DNA of 59,083 nt from Sandaracinaceae bacterium (lineage in GTDB: Bacteria; Myxococcota_A; Polyangia; Polyangiales; Sandaracinaceae): the NCBI GenBank assembly GCA_040218145.1, contig JAVJQK010000067.1:1-59083 (forward strand), read 5' to 3'. The notes below the pieces were generated by a model, which saw nothing but the letters and a program-made list of their open reading frames with translations, had not been told where the DNA came from and made no database searches. The position numbers and the translations under genes are program-made. Below are positions 20,652-28,432 of this stretch, piece by piece (the stretch's first letter is position 1; the number at the start of each line of letters is the position of its first letter).

Positions 20652-23018
20652 TCATCTCACTCCCCGTCGCCGTAGGGTGGCGGCCGCCAGCACCAGCAGC
20701 GCTGAGAAGATGGCCGCGCCCCGCGGAAGGCGCGCCGAGACGACATGGCAAGAACAGCCGGAGGTCCCGCCAGGACGCGTACCCCCGTCCCCGCTCGAGG
20801 CGTCCGAGTCGAGCCCCGCGTCGCGAGCGGCGCCCGCGTCGCACTCCCGATGGCCCAGAGAGCGGCACACCGCCGTGAGGCCGTCGCAGGCGCCCGCGGC
20901 GCTGCCGCAGACCGGCGGCGCGTCACACTCCGCTCCCTCGTCGCGCAGCGCGTCTTCGGGGCAGACCGGGCTCTCGCCGTCGCAGCGCTCGGGCGCATCG
21001 CAGGCGCCCTCCGCCTCGCGGCACACGCGCTCGTCGGACCAGACTTCGTCCGCGGGACACTCGGTCGAGGCTCCATCGCAGACCTCGGCCAGGTCGCAAA
21101 GCCCAGCCGTCGGACGGCAGATGAGGTTGCGGTCCGCCGCCACCGGGCCGCAGGTCCCGTCCTCACTCGCGCCAGCCGCGCGGCTGCAAGCCATGCAGTC
21201 GGCTGCGCCGCCGCCGCAGGCCTCGGCGCAGCACACGCCGTCCACGCAGTAGCCGGTCACGCACTCCGCGCCCGCCAAGCAAGGCTCGCCATCGGTCAAC
21301 CCGAAGACGTAGTGATACAATTCACCTGCGACTCGCACGCCGCCAACCCACGCGGAATGATCGGAGACGAGGAGGTCTTCGCCCTCCATGTGGGTCGTCC
21401 AGCCGAACCGGACGGGTTCCAGTCCGGGCTCCAGAGTGGTTTGAAGGGTGACGGTGCCGTCAGCTTCGATTCGGTAGAGGAACACCGCTCCCTCGCGGTC
21501 GTCAGGCCAGCGGTAGCCTGGCGCGCTGATGGCAACGCGACCCGCCGCGGCGGAGATCTCGCGGCCGAAGACCGTGTCCCTGTCGGTCGGGGGCGCGATG
21601 CTGCCCCGGTATGTCCACACGCCGCCGACCCGTTCGTAGTAGTAGACAGGAAGATTCGTATCCGCAGGTGCGAAGACACGAGTCCGTGACGTCCCCACGA
21701 AGAGGAACCCATCGGAATAGGCGAGCGTCTCCCCAAACGCGGTGGCGCCGGTGCGTGGGGGCAGCCGCTGGGTCTCCACGAAGCCGCCCGCCCCGCGCTC
21801 GAAGATGAACACGCTGCCCACTCCCCCCGGCTGGTTGACCTGTGCCGGGGCGCCGTACACCAGGGCGCCGTCGACCCACAGCAAATAGTCGACCGACGCC
21901 GAACACATCCGATCGCCTGCCGCGCTCGCACGCACCGTCTCCACGTGCGCCCATCCGGCAGGGGTTCGCTCGTAGATCGCGACCGACCCCGGGTCCTCGG
22001 TATCGGCCAGGTCACAGTAGCCAATGGCGAGCATGCTCGAGTCCAGCGCCATGCTGCGACCGAACAATTGGTCCGGCCCGGCGCCCTCCGCGCCGAGGCT
22101 TGCAACGTGGGCCCAGGCACCTCCCGTGCGCTCGAAGAGGTGAACGCTTCCCGCGTCGACCCCCTCGCTCGTGTCGTCGACTGGGGACGCGACCGCGACG
22201 GTCTCCCCGGCAACTTCGATCCGTGAGCCGAAAGACGCGTCGGGGTCGACTCCGGCGGGCGGGGCGAGCGTTGCGTCGAACACCCACTGACCGTCGACCC
22301 TTCGATACATGTGCACCTCACCGACGTCCGCGGGCTCTCCGACCGCCAGCCAGTCCCCGTCTCGATCGAAGTGCCAGGCGAAGCGCCGGGAGTCGGCGCC
22401 GCCTCGAAGCGTACGCCGCACGCCCCAGATCAGCGGGTCGACCTCGATGGGATAGGCGGCCCCTTCGTCCCTGACACGAATGACGATGGTGTCGGGAGCG
22501 ACCACGTCGATGGTGCACTCCAGCTCGCGCCCGGCCGCGTCCAGCGCGAAGACCTCGTCGTAGCCGAGCCAGGTGCCGGCCTCGTCTCCGAGCAGCGCCC
22601 CGGCGCCCGCCTGGCGTGCGCTCAGACCGTCCACATGAACGACGATCTCCAGAGGGCCGCGACCGGGGGGCGCCTGCGCGAGGGTCCAGCCGTGCTCGAC
22701 GCCTCTCGGGCCCGCGACGAACCACTCGGTCAGCCCGTCGTGCGCGTATCGGACCCAGTCTCCGTCGATGCGCGCGTCCAGCGCCGGCAACCCACGCCGG
22801 GTCCCACCGCTGCGCCGCAGCTCGACGGTGCGAAAGGTCGCCTGCCGTCCTCTCGCTTCGACCTGGAGGCCACCCCCCGTCGGGTCGACGCGAAGCTCGG
22901 ACGGCTGGTTCACGCCCTGCGAGACGCCCACCCCCTGCGCGAGCGCGAGCCCAGGCAGCGTCATGACGATCGAGCAACCGAGCGCGACGCCGCGCCACCT
23001 CTTTCGGCCAGGTCTCAT
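20652..23018 (-). CDS. MYXO-CTERM-type surface protein with FG-GAP-like propeller and Cys-rich stalk
   Basis: A 788-residue secreted protein with signal peptide ending LALAQ. Residues about 195-590 contain six or seven repeats of the form FG-x(4)-x-DGDWLAVGEP ... GSVHLFER-GG-W, the FG-GAP/integrin-like propeller pattern. Residues about 600-745 are Cys-rich (CVTGYCVDGVCCAEACGG and related units) and are followed by an Asp/Gly linker. The C-terminus has GCSC, a hydrophobic helix and RRRGVR, which is the MYXO-CTERM cell-surface sorting layout. The start overlaps the stop of the upstream small ORF by 4 bp. Confidence 0.85.
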   Translation of the reverse strand: MRPGRKRWRGVALGCSIVMTLPGLALAQGVGVSQGVNQPSELRVDPTGGGLQVEARGRQATFRTVELRRSGGTRRGLPALDARIDGDWVRYAHDGLTEWFVAGPRGVEHGWTLAQAPPGRGPLEIVVHVDGLSARQAGAGALLGDEAGTWLGYDEVFALDAAGRELECTIDVVAPDTIVIRVRDEGAAYPIEVDPLIWGVRRTLRGGADSRRFAWHFDRDGDWLAVGEPADVGEVHMYRRVDGQWVFDATLAPPAGVDPDASFGSRIEVAGETVAVASPVDDTSEGVDAGSVHLFERTGGAWAHVASLGAEGAGPDQLFGRSMALDSSMLAIGYCDLADTEDPGSVAIYERTPAGWAHVETVRASAAGDRMCSASVDYLLWVDGALVYGAPAQVNQPGGVGSVFIFERGAGGFVETQRLPPRTGATAFGETLAYSDGFLFVGTSRTRVFAPADTNLPVYYYERVGGVWTYRGSIAPPTDRDTVFGREISAAAGRVAISAPGYRWPDDREGAVFLYRIEADGTVTLQTTLEPGLEPVRFGWTTHMEGEDLLVSDHSAWVGGVRVAGELYHYVFGLTDGEPCLAGAECVTGYCVDGVCCAEACGGGAADCMACSRAAGASEDGTCGPVAADRNLICRPTAGLCDLAEVCDGASTECPADEVWSDERVCREAEGACDAPERCDGESPVCPEDALRDEGAECDAPPVCGSAAGACDGLTAVCRSLGHRECDAGAARDAGLDSDASSGDGGTRPGGTSGCSCHVVSARLPRGAAIFSALLVLAAATLRRRGVR

Positions 23019-23242
23019 GCCTCTATCCTCACCGTCCCGCGCACCGCGTCCAGCGCCCGTTGGATATCGTCGGCGTGGGTCGCGGCGTCCTTGACCTCCA
23101 GCCAGACGAGCTGCTCACGGGCTCGAAAGACGAGGCGGGCGCGATGCACCCTCCCGCGCGGAGACGCCGACCACCCGCTGACACAGGTCCCTCCCTCGCC
23201 AGCTACCTCGCACGCCTGAACTCGCGGATCCTCACCGATCAC
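23015..23242 (-). CDS. Small ORF overlapping the MYXO-CTERM gene (possible split gene)
   Basis: A 75-residue frame from a GTG at 23242. Its stop overlaps the next gene's ATG by 4 bp and its start overlaps the stop of a 27-codon ORF by 4 bp (GTGA). The peptide reads as natural protein (VHRARLVFRAREQLVWLEVKDAATHADDIQRALDAV). The same frame upstream of the GTG is Arg/Pro-rich shadow sequence, so the original N-terminus may be in the other frame. No function can be assigned. Confidence 0.5.
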   Translation of the reverse strand: MIGEDPRVQACEVAGEGGTCVSGWSASPRGRVHRARLVFRAREQLVWLEVKDAATHADDIQRALDAVRGTVRIEA

Positions 23243-23322
23243 GGTAGATCCACGGCCCGGACCACGCCGCGCTCGAGATCCAGGTCTCGCAGGTGGCTGG
23301 CGTCGACCTCGTCCGAGCTCAT
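23239..23322 (-). CDS. 27-codon ORF directly upstream of the small ORF
   Basis: ATG at 23322 opens a 27-residue frame rich in Asp, Val and Leu that ends in TGA sharing bases with the GTG start of the next ORF. It may be a true leader peptide, or the N-terminus of a roughly 100-residue protein broken by a one-base shift. A -1 change at the overlap would join the two halves. Confidence 0.35.
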   Translation of the reverse strand: MSSDEVDASHLRDLDLERGVVRAVDLP

Positions 23323-23393
23323 GCGGAGCGATGCTATCCGCGAACGGCGAGCAGGACCATCACGGAGCGCTCTCGTCTCGAAAGCTCCGGCGT

Positions 23394-25640
23394 CTAGCGT
23401 TCCTCGCCGTCCGCGGGTCGCTCGGACTCGCGGATCGCGCGCTGGAGCGCCTTGGCGTCCAGGGACTGCATGGAGCGGACGAGGTCGTCGACGATCTCCT
23501 CGCGGCTGCGCTTCTTGCGGATCTCCACCCGCACGTCGAGCATCGGGAAGAGCGCGTCGCGGGTGTGCTCGGGGAGCACGTTCTCGAGGTACTCGAGCGC
23601 GGTGCCGCGGAGGTTGGTGTCGTCGGTGGCGAGCGCGACGAGGGAGAGGCGCAGCGGCTCGGGGTCGTAGGCGAGGCTGAGCAGGGTGAAGACGTGCTCG
23701 ACGCTGCGGTGCACACGATCGCGCCGCGCCTTGTCGAGGAGCGGGGCGTCTTCGTCGGTGTCGTCGTCGAGGAGGCGGCGCTGCTCCCAGACCTTGCGGC
23801 CGATGTTCAGCTCCCTGGCCACGGCCTCGAGCACGGGCTCGCGGGGAGGTCGACGCTCGGGCAGGCGCGTCGCGATGCGGGCCAGCGCGAGGGCGCAGCG
23901 ATAGCGGACCTCGAAGAGGCTGTCGTCGAGCCCGCGCGCGAGCCCCTCGGCCGCCTCGGGCGCGTCGCAGACCTCGAGCACGCGCGGCAGCCGCCGCCGG
24001 ATGGCGAAGGGCTGGTCGGGGTCGGAGACGGCCTCGGCGAGCGCGGGCGCGATCTCGTCGGCGATGCCCCGGAGGGCGCGGATGGCGTCCTGGTGCACGT
24101 CTCGGCGCGCGAGGAGCGCGATGGCGAAGGGCGCGAGCCGCGGGTCGAGCACCTCGTCCTTCAGCGCGCTGCGGATCTCGTCCGGCGATCCGGCGCGCAG
24201 GGTGTGGGCGCGGGCGTGGACCGGATCGGAGGCGGGCGCGTCGATGCCGTCGGGCGGAGGCGCGGAGCGCTCCTCCGCGGGGGGGTGGGTCTGTCGATCG
24301 CTCCACGACTGATGCGCGGCGAGCTGCTCGAAGAGCGCCTCGCGGTCGAGGCCGAGGGTGGACAGGGTCTGCAGGGTCGCCGCCTCGAGCACCGCCCTCT
24401 CCGCGGCGAAGGGCGTGCCGCTCCGGAGGCTCTCCTCGAGCTGGCCGACGTACCCGCGGTGAAGTCGTCGCGCGATGTAGAGGCTGAACGCCGCGACGGC
24501 GGCCGCGAGGCCGAGCACGAGCTTCAGCGAGATGGCCGGCGCCACCGCCAGGATGACGATGACCATGCCGCTGCCGAGCGCGTCGCCGACGCGGTTGCCC
24601 GCCACGTCGATGAGCGCCTTGGTGGGGCGCTTCTTGTCCGGCGAGACCGGCGTGTAGAGCAGCTCGTAGCCGCTCCGGAAGATGCTGTTCGCGAGCACGA
24701 GCTCCGTCGCGCGCGCCACGACCACCGTGCCGATCCGGGTCAGGCCCGCCGCCACCGCCGCCGTCATCAGGACCACGGTGGGCAGGGTCGCCACGCTCCC
24801 GGCCACGCCCAGCCGCTCGAGCGCGGGCTTGGCCGCGCCCGTCTGCAAGACGAGCGAGAGCACGGCCGCGCCGACGTGGAAGATGGCGAAGAAGCTCAGC
24901 ATGTCCTGCGAGCCCTGCTCGAACTGCCGCGCCGCCTCGGCCTTGAAGGCGTAGTCGAGCAGCCCCGCGCTGATCGCGGTCAGCACCACGATCGCCGCGA
25001 GCGAGCGCAGATACGGCGCCTTGAGCAGGACGCGGAGCCCCGAGGTGCTGGCCGAGACGGGGTCCTCGTGCTCACCCTCCCCGCCCCCGATGCGCGCCAC
25101 GCCGAAGGCCGCGAGGACGTTGAGGCCCGCGAGCACGATCAGCATCGCGTTCGCGTCGAAGGCCTCCCCGACGCGCCACGCGACCAGGCCCCCGACCACG
25201 CCGCCGACCGTGGCCCCGGTGCCGATGCGGCTGACCATGCCCTTGGCCGAGTGGGGGTCGAAGCGCTCGTTCACCACCGACCAGAAGCCGCTGATCACCA
25301 GCGCGCCGAAGACCGCGGTGTGGAGATACAGGACGACGGCGACGGGGCGCGGCGCGCCTTGCACGAGCAGCCACTCCGCGAGGTAGAGCAGGCCGCTGAT
25401 CCCGAAGGAGAAGGGCACCACGCGGGCGGGGCCGAAGCGGGCGAAGGCGCGCGAGGCGGCGAAGACCGCGACCATCGACGCGGCGGCCGACGCGATCACG
25501 ACCCGCGGGAGGTCCTCCGCGTCGAAGCTCGAGAGGAACAGCGCGTCCCGGGTGGCCTTGCTGCCGACCTGCTGGGCGATCATCACGCCAGCCGAGATCA
25601 GCGCGGCGAGGGCGGCCCGCCGATCCTTGTCCTGCGCCAC
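23394..25640 (-). CDS. ATP/ADP-carrier-like MFS transporter with C-terminal HEAT-repeat domain
   Basis: The product is 748 residues from a GTG start. Residues 1-400 form about twelve membrane segments and resemble the Npt1/Npt2 family (nucleotide carriers of obligate intracellular bacteria and plastids) and related MFS proteins. Examples are QQVGSKATRDALFLSSF and a loop with RSGYELLYTPVSPDKKRPTKALIDV, which is characteristic of the family. Residues about 500-740 are helical repeats of the HEAT type. Free-living relatives do not necessarily exchange ATP for ADP, so the substrate is open. Confidence 0.82.
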   Translation of the reverse strand: MAQDKDRRAALAALISAGVMIAQQVGSKATRDALFLSSFDAEDLPRVVIASAAASMVAVFAASRAFARFGPARVVPFSFGISGLLYLAEWLLVQGAPRPVAVVLYLHTAVFGALVISGFWSVVNERFDPHSAKGMVSRIGTGATVGGVVGGLVAWRVGEAFDANAMLIVLAGLNVLAAFGVARIGGGEGEHEDPVSASTSGLRVLLKAPYLRSLAAIVVLTAISAGLLDYAFKAEAARQFEQGSQDMLSFFAIFHVGAAVLSLVLQTGAAKPALERLGVAGSVATLPTVVLMTAAVAAGLTRIGTVVVARATELVLANSIFRSGYELLYTPVSPDKKRPTKALIDVAGNRVGDALGSGMVIVILAVAPAISLKLVLGLAAAVAAFSLYIARRLHRGYVGQLEESLRSGTPFAAERAVLEAATLQTLSTLGLDREALFEQLAAHQSWSDRQTHPPAEERSAPPPDGIDAPASDPVHARAHTLRAGSPDEIRSALKDEVLDPRLAPFAIALLARRDVHQDAIRALRGIADEIAPALAEAVSDPDQPFAIRRRLPRVLEVCDAPEAAEGLARGLDDSLFEVRYRCALALARIATRLPERRPPREPVLEAVARELNIGRKVWEQRRLLDDDTDEDAPLLDKARRDRVHRSVEHVFTLLSLAYDPEPLRLSLVALATDDTNLRGTALEYLENVLPEHTRDALFPMLDVRVEIRKKRSREEIVDDLVRSMQSLDAKALQRAIRESERPADGEER

Positions 25641-25699
25641 GGCGCGAGGATAGCCCGGAGAGGCGCCGTCGGCTCAATAGGCCGCGCTATCCTCCGCGC

Positions 25700-26290
25700 G
25701 TGATCCGCCTCGAAGGCCAGACGCTCGTCATCGCGAGCCACAACGCCGGCAAGGCGCGCGAGGTGGCCGCGCTCTTCTCGCCTCACGTGGGCGCGCTGCG
25801 GTTCGCGGCGGATCTCGGCCTCGCGGAGCCCGAAGAGGACGGCGCGAGCTTCGAGGCGAACGCGGCCATCAAGGCGCGCGCGGCGGCCCGAGCCACGGGA
25901 GAGCTCGCCGTGGCCGACGACTCGGGGCTGGTGGTCTTCGCGCTCGACGGCGCGCCCGGCGTGCACGCCAAGCGCTGGGGCGGCGGCGACTTCGAGCGCG
26001 CGATGCGGCGGGTGCACGACGCGCTGGGGGACGCCGACCGCGCGGCGGAGATGGTCTGCGCGCTCGCGCTGGCCACGCCGGACGGCGACCTGGAGACCTT
26101 CGAGGGCCGCGTGCGGGGCCGGCTCACCTGGCCGCCGCGCGGCGCGCTGGGCTTCGGCTACGAGCCGATGTTCGTGCCGGACGGCGAGACCCGGACCTAC
26201 GGCGAGATGGAGCGCGCGGAGAAGCACGCCGCCGACCCGCGCGCCCGCGCGTTCGCGAAGCTCCTCGAGGCGTGCCAAGGAGAGTCATGA
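25700..26290 (+). CDS. rdgB: Non-canonical purine NTP pyrophosphatase (RdgB/HAM1)
   Basis: This 196-residue enzyme hydrolyses dITP, ITP and XTP to monophosphates and so cleans the nucleotide pool. Family motifs are SHNAGKAREV at the N-terminus, the acidic ADDSGLVV metal site, GAPGVHAKRW, and GFGYEPMFVPDGETRTYGEM near the end. The start is GTG at 25700. The stop overlaps the next gene by 4 bp (ATGA), so translation of the two is probably coupled. Confidence 0.95.
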   Translation: MIRLEGQTLVIASHNAGKAREVAALFSPHVGALRFAADLGLAEPEEDGASFEANAAIKARAAARATGELAVADDSGLVVFALDGAPGVHAKRWGGGDFERAMRRVHDALGDADRAAEMVCALALATPDGDLETFEGRVRGRLTWPPRGALGFGYEPMFVPDGETRTYGEMERAEKHAADPRARAFAKLLEACQGES

Positions 26291-27087
26291 CCGAGCTGGA
26301 GCATGGCCGCGGCAGCGGCGAACCCGAGACGCCCCTGACGCCGCCCGAGACGAAGGCGCCGAGCCACGCCGAGCGCGCGCGCACCCTGGTCGGCCTGCAG
26401 AAGACGGGCACCCTCTGCACGGTGGCGCGCGATCCGGAGGGCTACCCCTACGGCTCGTTCGTGACCTTCGCGCTCGACGGCCCCGACCCGGTCTTCCTGG
26501 TCAGCACGCTGGCCGCGCACACCAAGAACCTGATGGGCGACGGCCGCGCGTCGCTGCTCGTGGCCGAGCACGGCGAGGGAGACCCGCTCGCCTACGGCCG
26601 GGTCACGCTGGTGGGCGACGCGGCGAAGCTCGACGATCCCGGCTCGGCGCGCGAGGCCTTCCTCGCCGCGCACCCCAACGCCGCCTACTACGCCGACTTC
26701 AGCGACTTCGCCTTCTGGAAGCTCACGGTGACCTCGGTGCGCTACATCGGCGGCTACGGGCGCATGTCCTGGGTCGACGTCGCGGAGTGGCGCGAGGCGC
26801 AGCCCGACCCGCTCGCGCCGCACGTCGAGGGCGTCGTGACGCACATGAACGACGACCACGCCGACGCGCTGGTGAGCTACGCCCGCGCCTTCACCCGCGC
26901 GACGCACGCCGAGAAGGTCTCGATGACGGGCATCGACCGCTACGGCTTCGAGATGAGCGTCGAGACGGACAAGGGCCCGCGCCCCGCGCGGCTCGCGTTC
27001 GCGTCCGAGATCGCCACGCCCGAGGAGGCGCGCAAGGCCCTCGTCGCCCTGGTGCGCGACGCCCGCGCGAAGCTCCAGGCGCCCTAG
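26287..27087 (+). CDS. HugZ-family pyridoxamine-5'-phosphate-oxidase-like protein
   Basis: This is a 266-residue protein. ATG at 26287 overlaps the rdgB stop; an upstream in-frame ATG at 26272 lies inside rdgB and is less likely. The N-terminal half is a split-barrel flavin-binding domain (GTLCTVARDPEGYPYGSFVTFALD). The C-terminal half carries HMNDDHADAL and GIDRYGFEM, the DUF2470 signature seen in HugZ haem oxygenases and related proteins. Haem degradation is possible but not shown. It is cytoplasmic. Confidence 0.88.
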   Translation: MTELEHGRGSGEPETPLTPPETKAPSHAERARTLVGLQKTGTLCTVARDPEGYPYGSFVTFALDGPDPVFLVSTLAAHTKNLMGDGRASLLVAEHGEGDPLAYGRVTLVGDAAKLDDPGSAREAFLAAHPNAAYYADFSDFAFWKLTVTSVRYIGGYGRMSWVDVAEWREAQPDPLAPHVEGVVTHMNDDHADALVSYARAFTRATHAEKVSMTGIDRYGFEMSVETDKGPRPARLAFASEIATPEEARKALVALVRDARAKLQAP

Positions 27088-27106
27088 CCGTTCGCAGAGC
27101 TTCCGG

Positions 27107-28384
27107 CTACAGCCTGGCGAGCCGCCGCTGCGCGATGGAGGAGCTCGGGTCCCGCTCGAGCGCCCGCTCCCACGCCTCGCGCGCGGCGGCCGCGTCCCCG
27201 CTCCGCTCGTGGAGGAGCGCCAGGTTCATCAGCGGGTTCGGGTCGCGCGCGTCGAGCTCCGCCGCTCGGTCGAGCGCCAGCGCCGCCTGCTCCGCGTCGC
27301 CCAGGTGCATCAGCGACGCGCCGAGCCCGTTGAACGCCGCGGCCAGCTCCGGCGCCCGCTCGAGCGCGTTGCGGAACGCGCCCGCCGCGTCCTGGTACTG
27401 CTCGAGGAGCGCGAGCGCGTTGCCGAGCTTGAGCCAAGAGGCCGCGTCGGCGCCCTCCCGCGCGATGGCGTCCCGGTAGGTCGCGACCGCGTCTTCGTAG
27501 CTTCGCAAGTCCCGCTGCATGTCTCCCAGCGCCAGGAGCGGCTCGGCGTCGTTGGGGCTCAGCTCCGCAGCCCGGGCGAAGTCCGCCTGCGCCGCGTACA
27601 CGTCCCCGAGCGCGGCCCGCGCGAGCCCTCGCCCGAGGTGGGCGTCCCCGTCGCTCTCCGCCGCGCGCACCGCGTGCTCGAACGCGTCGAGCGCCGCCTG
27701 GTGATCGCCACGCCGCCGATGGAGCCGTCCGAGGTTGATCCACGCGTCGTGCGCGGTCGGGTCCACCCGCACCGCGTCGGAGTACGCGCCCGCGGCCGCG
27801 TCCTCGTCGAGGAGCAGCTCGTGCGCGAGCCCGCGCCGGTTGTGCAGCGCGGCCACGTCGTCGTCGAGCTCCCGGAGGTGCCCGAGCGCGGCCCGGCCGT
27901 CCTCCGCGTCGAGGGCCAGATCCGCGGCCAGCATGCGCCCGTGCACGTGCCCCGGCTCGAGCGCGAGCGCGCCCGCGAGCAGCGCCTCCGCCTCGTTCTC
28001 CTGGCTCCGCGCCCGCGCCACCGCCGCGGCGAGGACCTCCACGTCCGCGTTGCGCCCCAGCCGATGCCGGGCCGAGGTCAGCTCCCCCTCCGCGAGCACC
28101 ATGTCGCCGCGCTGGTAGTCCTCGAGCGCGTGCGCGTAGGCGAGCAGGCCCACCGTCGCGTCGTCCCGGCGGCCCTCCTCCATGGCGCGCTCGAGGAGCG
28201 AGGCCGCGGTCGACGCCTGCAGCCGATCGATCCCCGGCGCCTCCGAGAGCGGCGCGTCCAGGCGCGCCTGCGCCCGCGCCACCAGATCGCTCGCGGCCAT
28301 GTCGCGCCACGCGCTCCAGCCGATGGCGAGCATCCCGCTGAGCGCGGTCACCCCGAGAGAGACGAAGAGCAAACGTCGACGCAT
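27107..28384 (-). CDS. TPR-repeat protein with N-terminal membrane anchor
   Basis: The 425-residue protein begins with a hydrophobic segment (LLFVSLGVTALSGMLAIGW) that is probably an uncleaved anchor. At least eight tetratricopeptide units follow, with typical Ala-x-x-Leu-Gly/Ala-x-x-Tyr spacing, such as AWINLGRLHRRRGDHQAALDAFEHAV and SWLKLGNALALLEQYQDAAGAFRNAL. TPR domains mediate protein contacts; the partner is unknown. It converges on the hugZ-like gene with a 19-bp gap. Confidence 0.85.
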   Translation of the reverse strand: MRRRLLFVSLGVTALSGMLAIGWSAWRDMAASDLVARAQARLDAPLSEAPGIDRLQASTAASLLERAMEEGRRDDATVGLLAYAHALEDYQRGDMVLAEGELTSARHRLGRNADVEVLAAAVARARSQENEAEALLAGALALEPGHVHGRMLAADLALDAEDGRAALGHLRELDDDVAALHNRRGLAHELLLDEDAAAGAYSDAVRVDPTAHDAWINLGRLHRRRGDHQAALDAFEHAVRAAESDGDAHLGRGLARAALGDVYAAQADFARAAELSPNDAEPLLALGDMQRDLRSYEDAVATYRDAIAREGADAASWLKLGNALALLEQYQDAAGAFRNALERAPELAAAFNGLGASLMHLGDAEQAALALDRAAELDARDPNPLMNLALLHERSGDAAAAREAWERALERDPSSSIAQRRLARL

Positions 28385-28432
28385 GCCCCGAGAGGATCGC
28401 GCGCGCGTGGCGCGGTCAAGTTTTCGGCACGC

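Noticed and set aside
23239-24306. A 355-codon minus frame ending at 23239
   Set aside because: Most of it is shadow of the transporter gene. Only its last 27 codons lie outside and may be a real small ORF.
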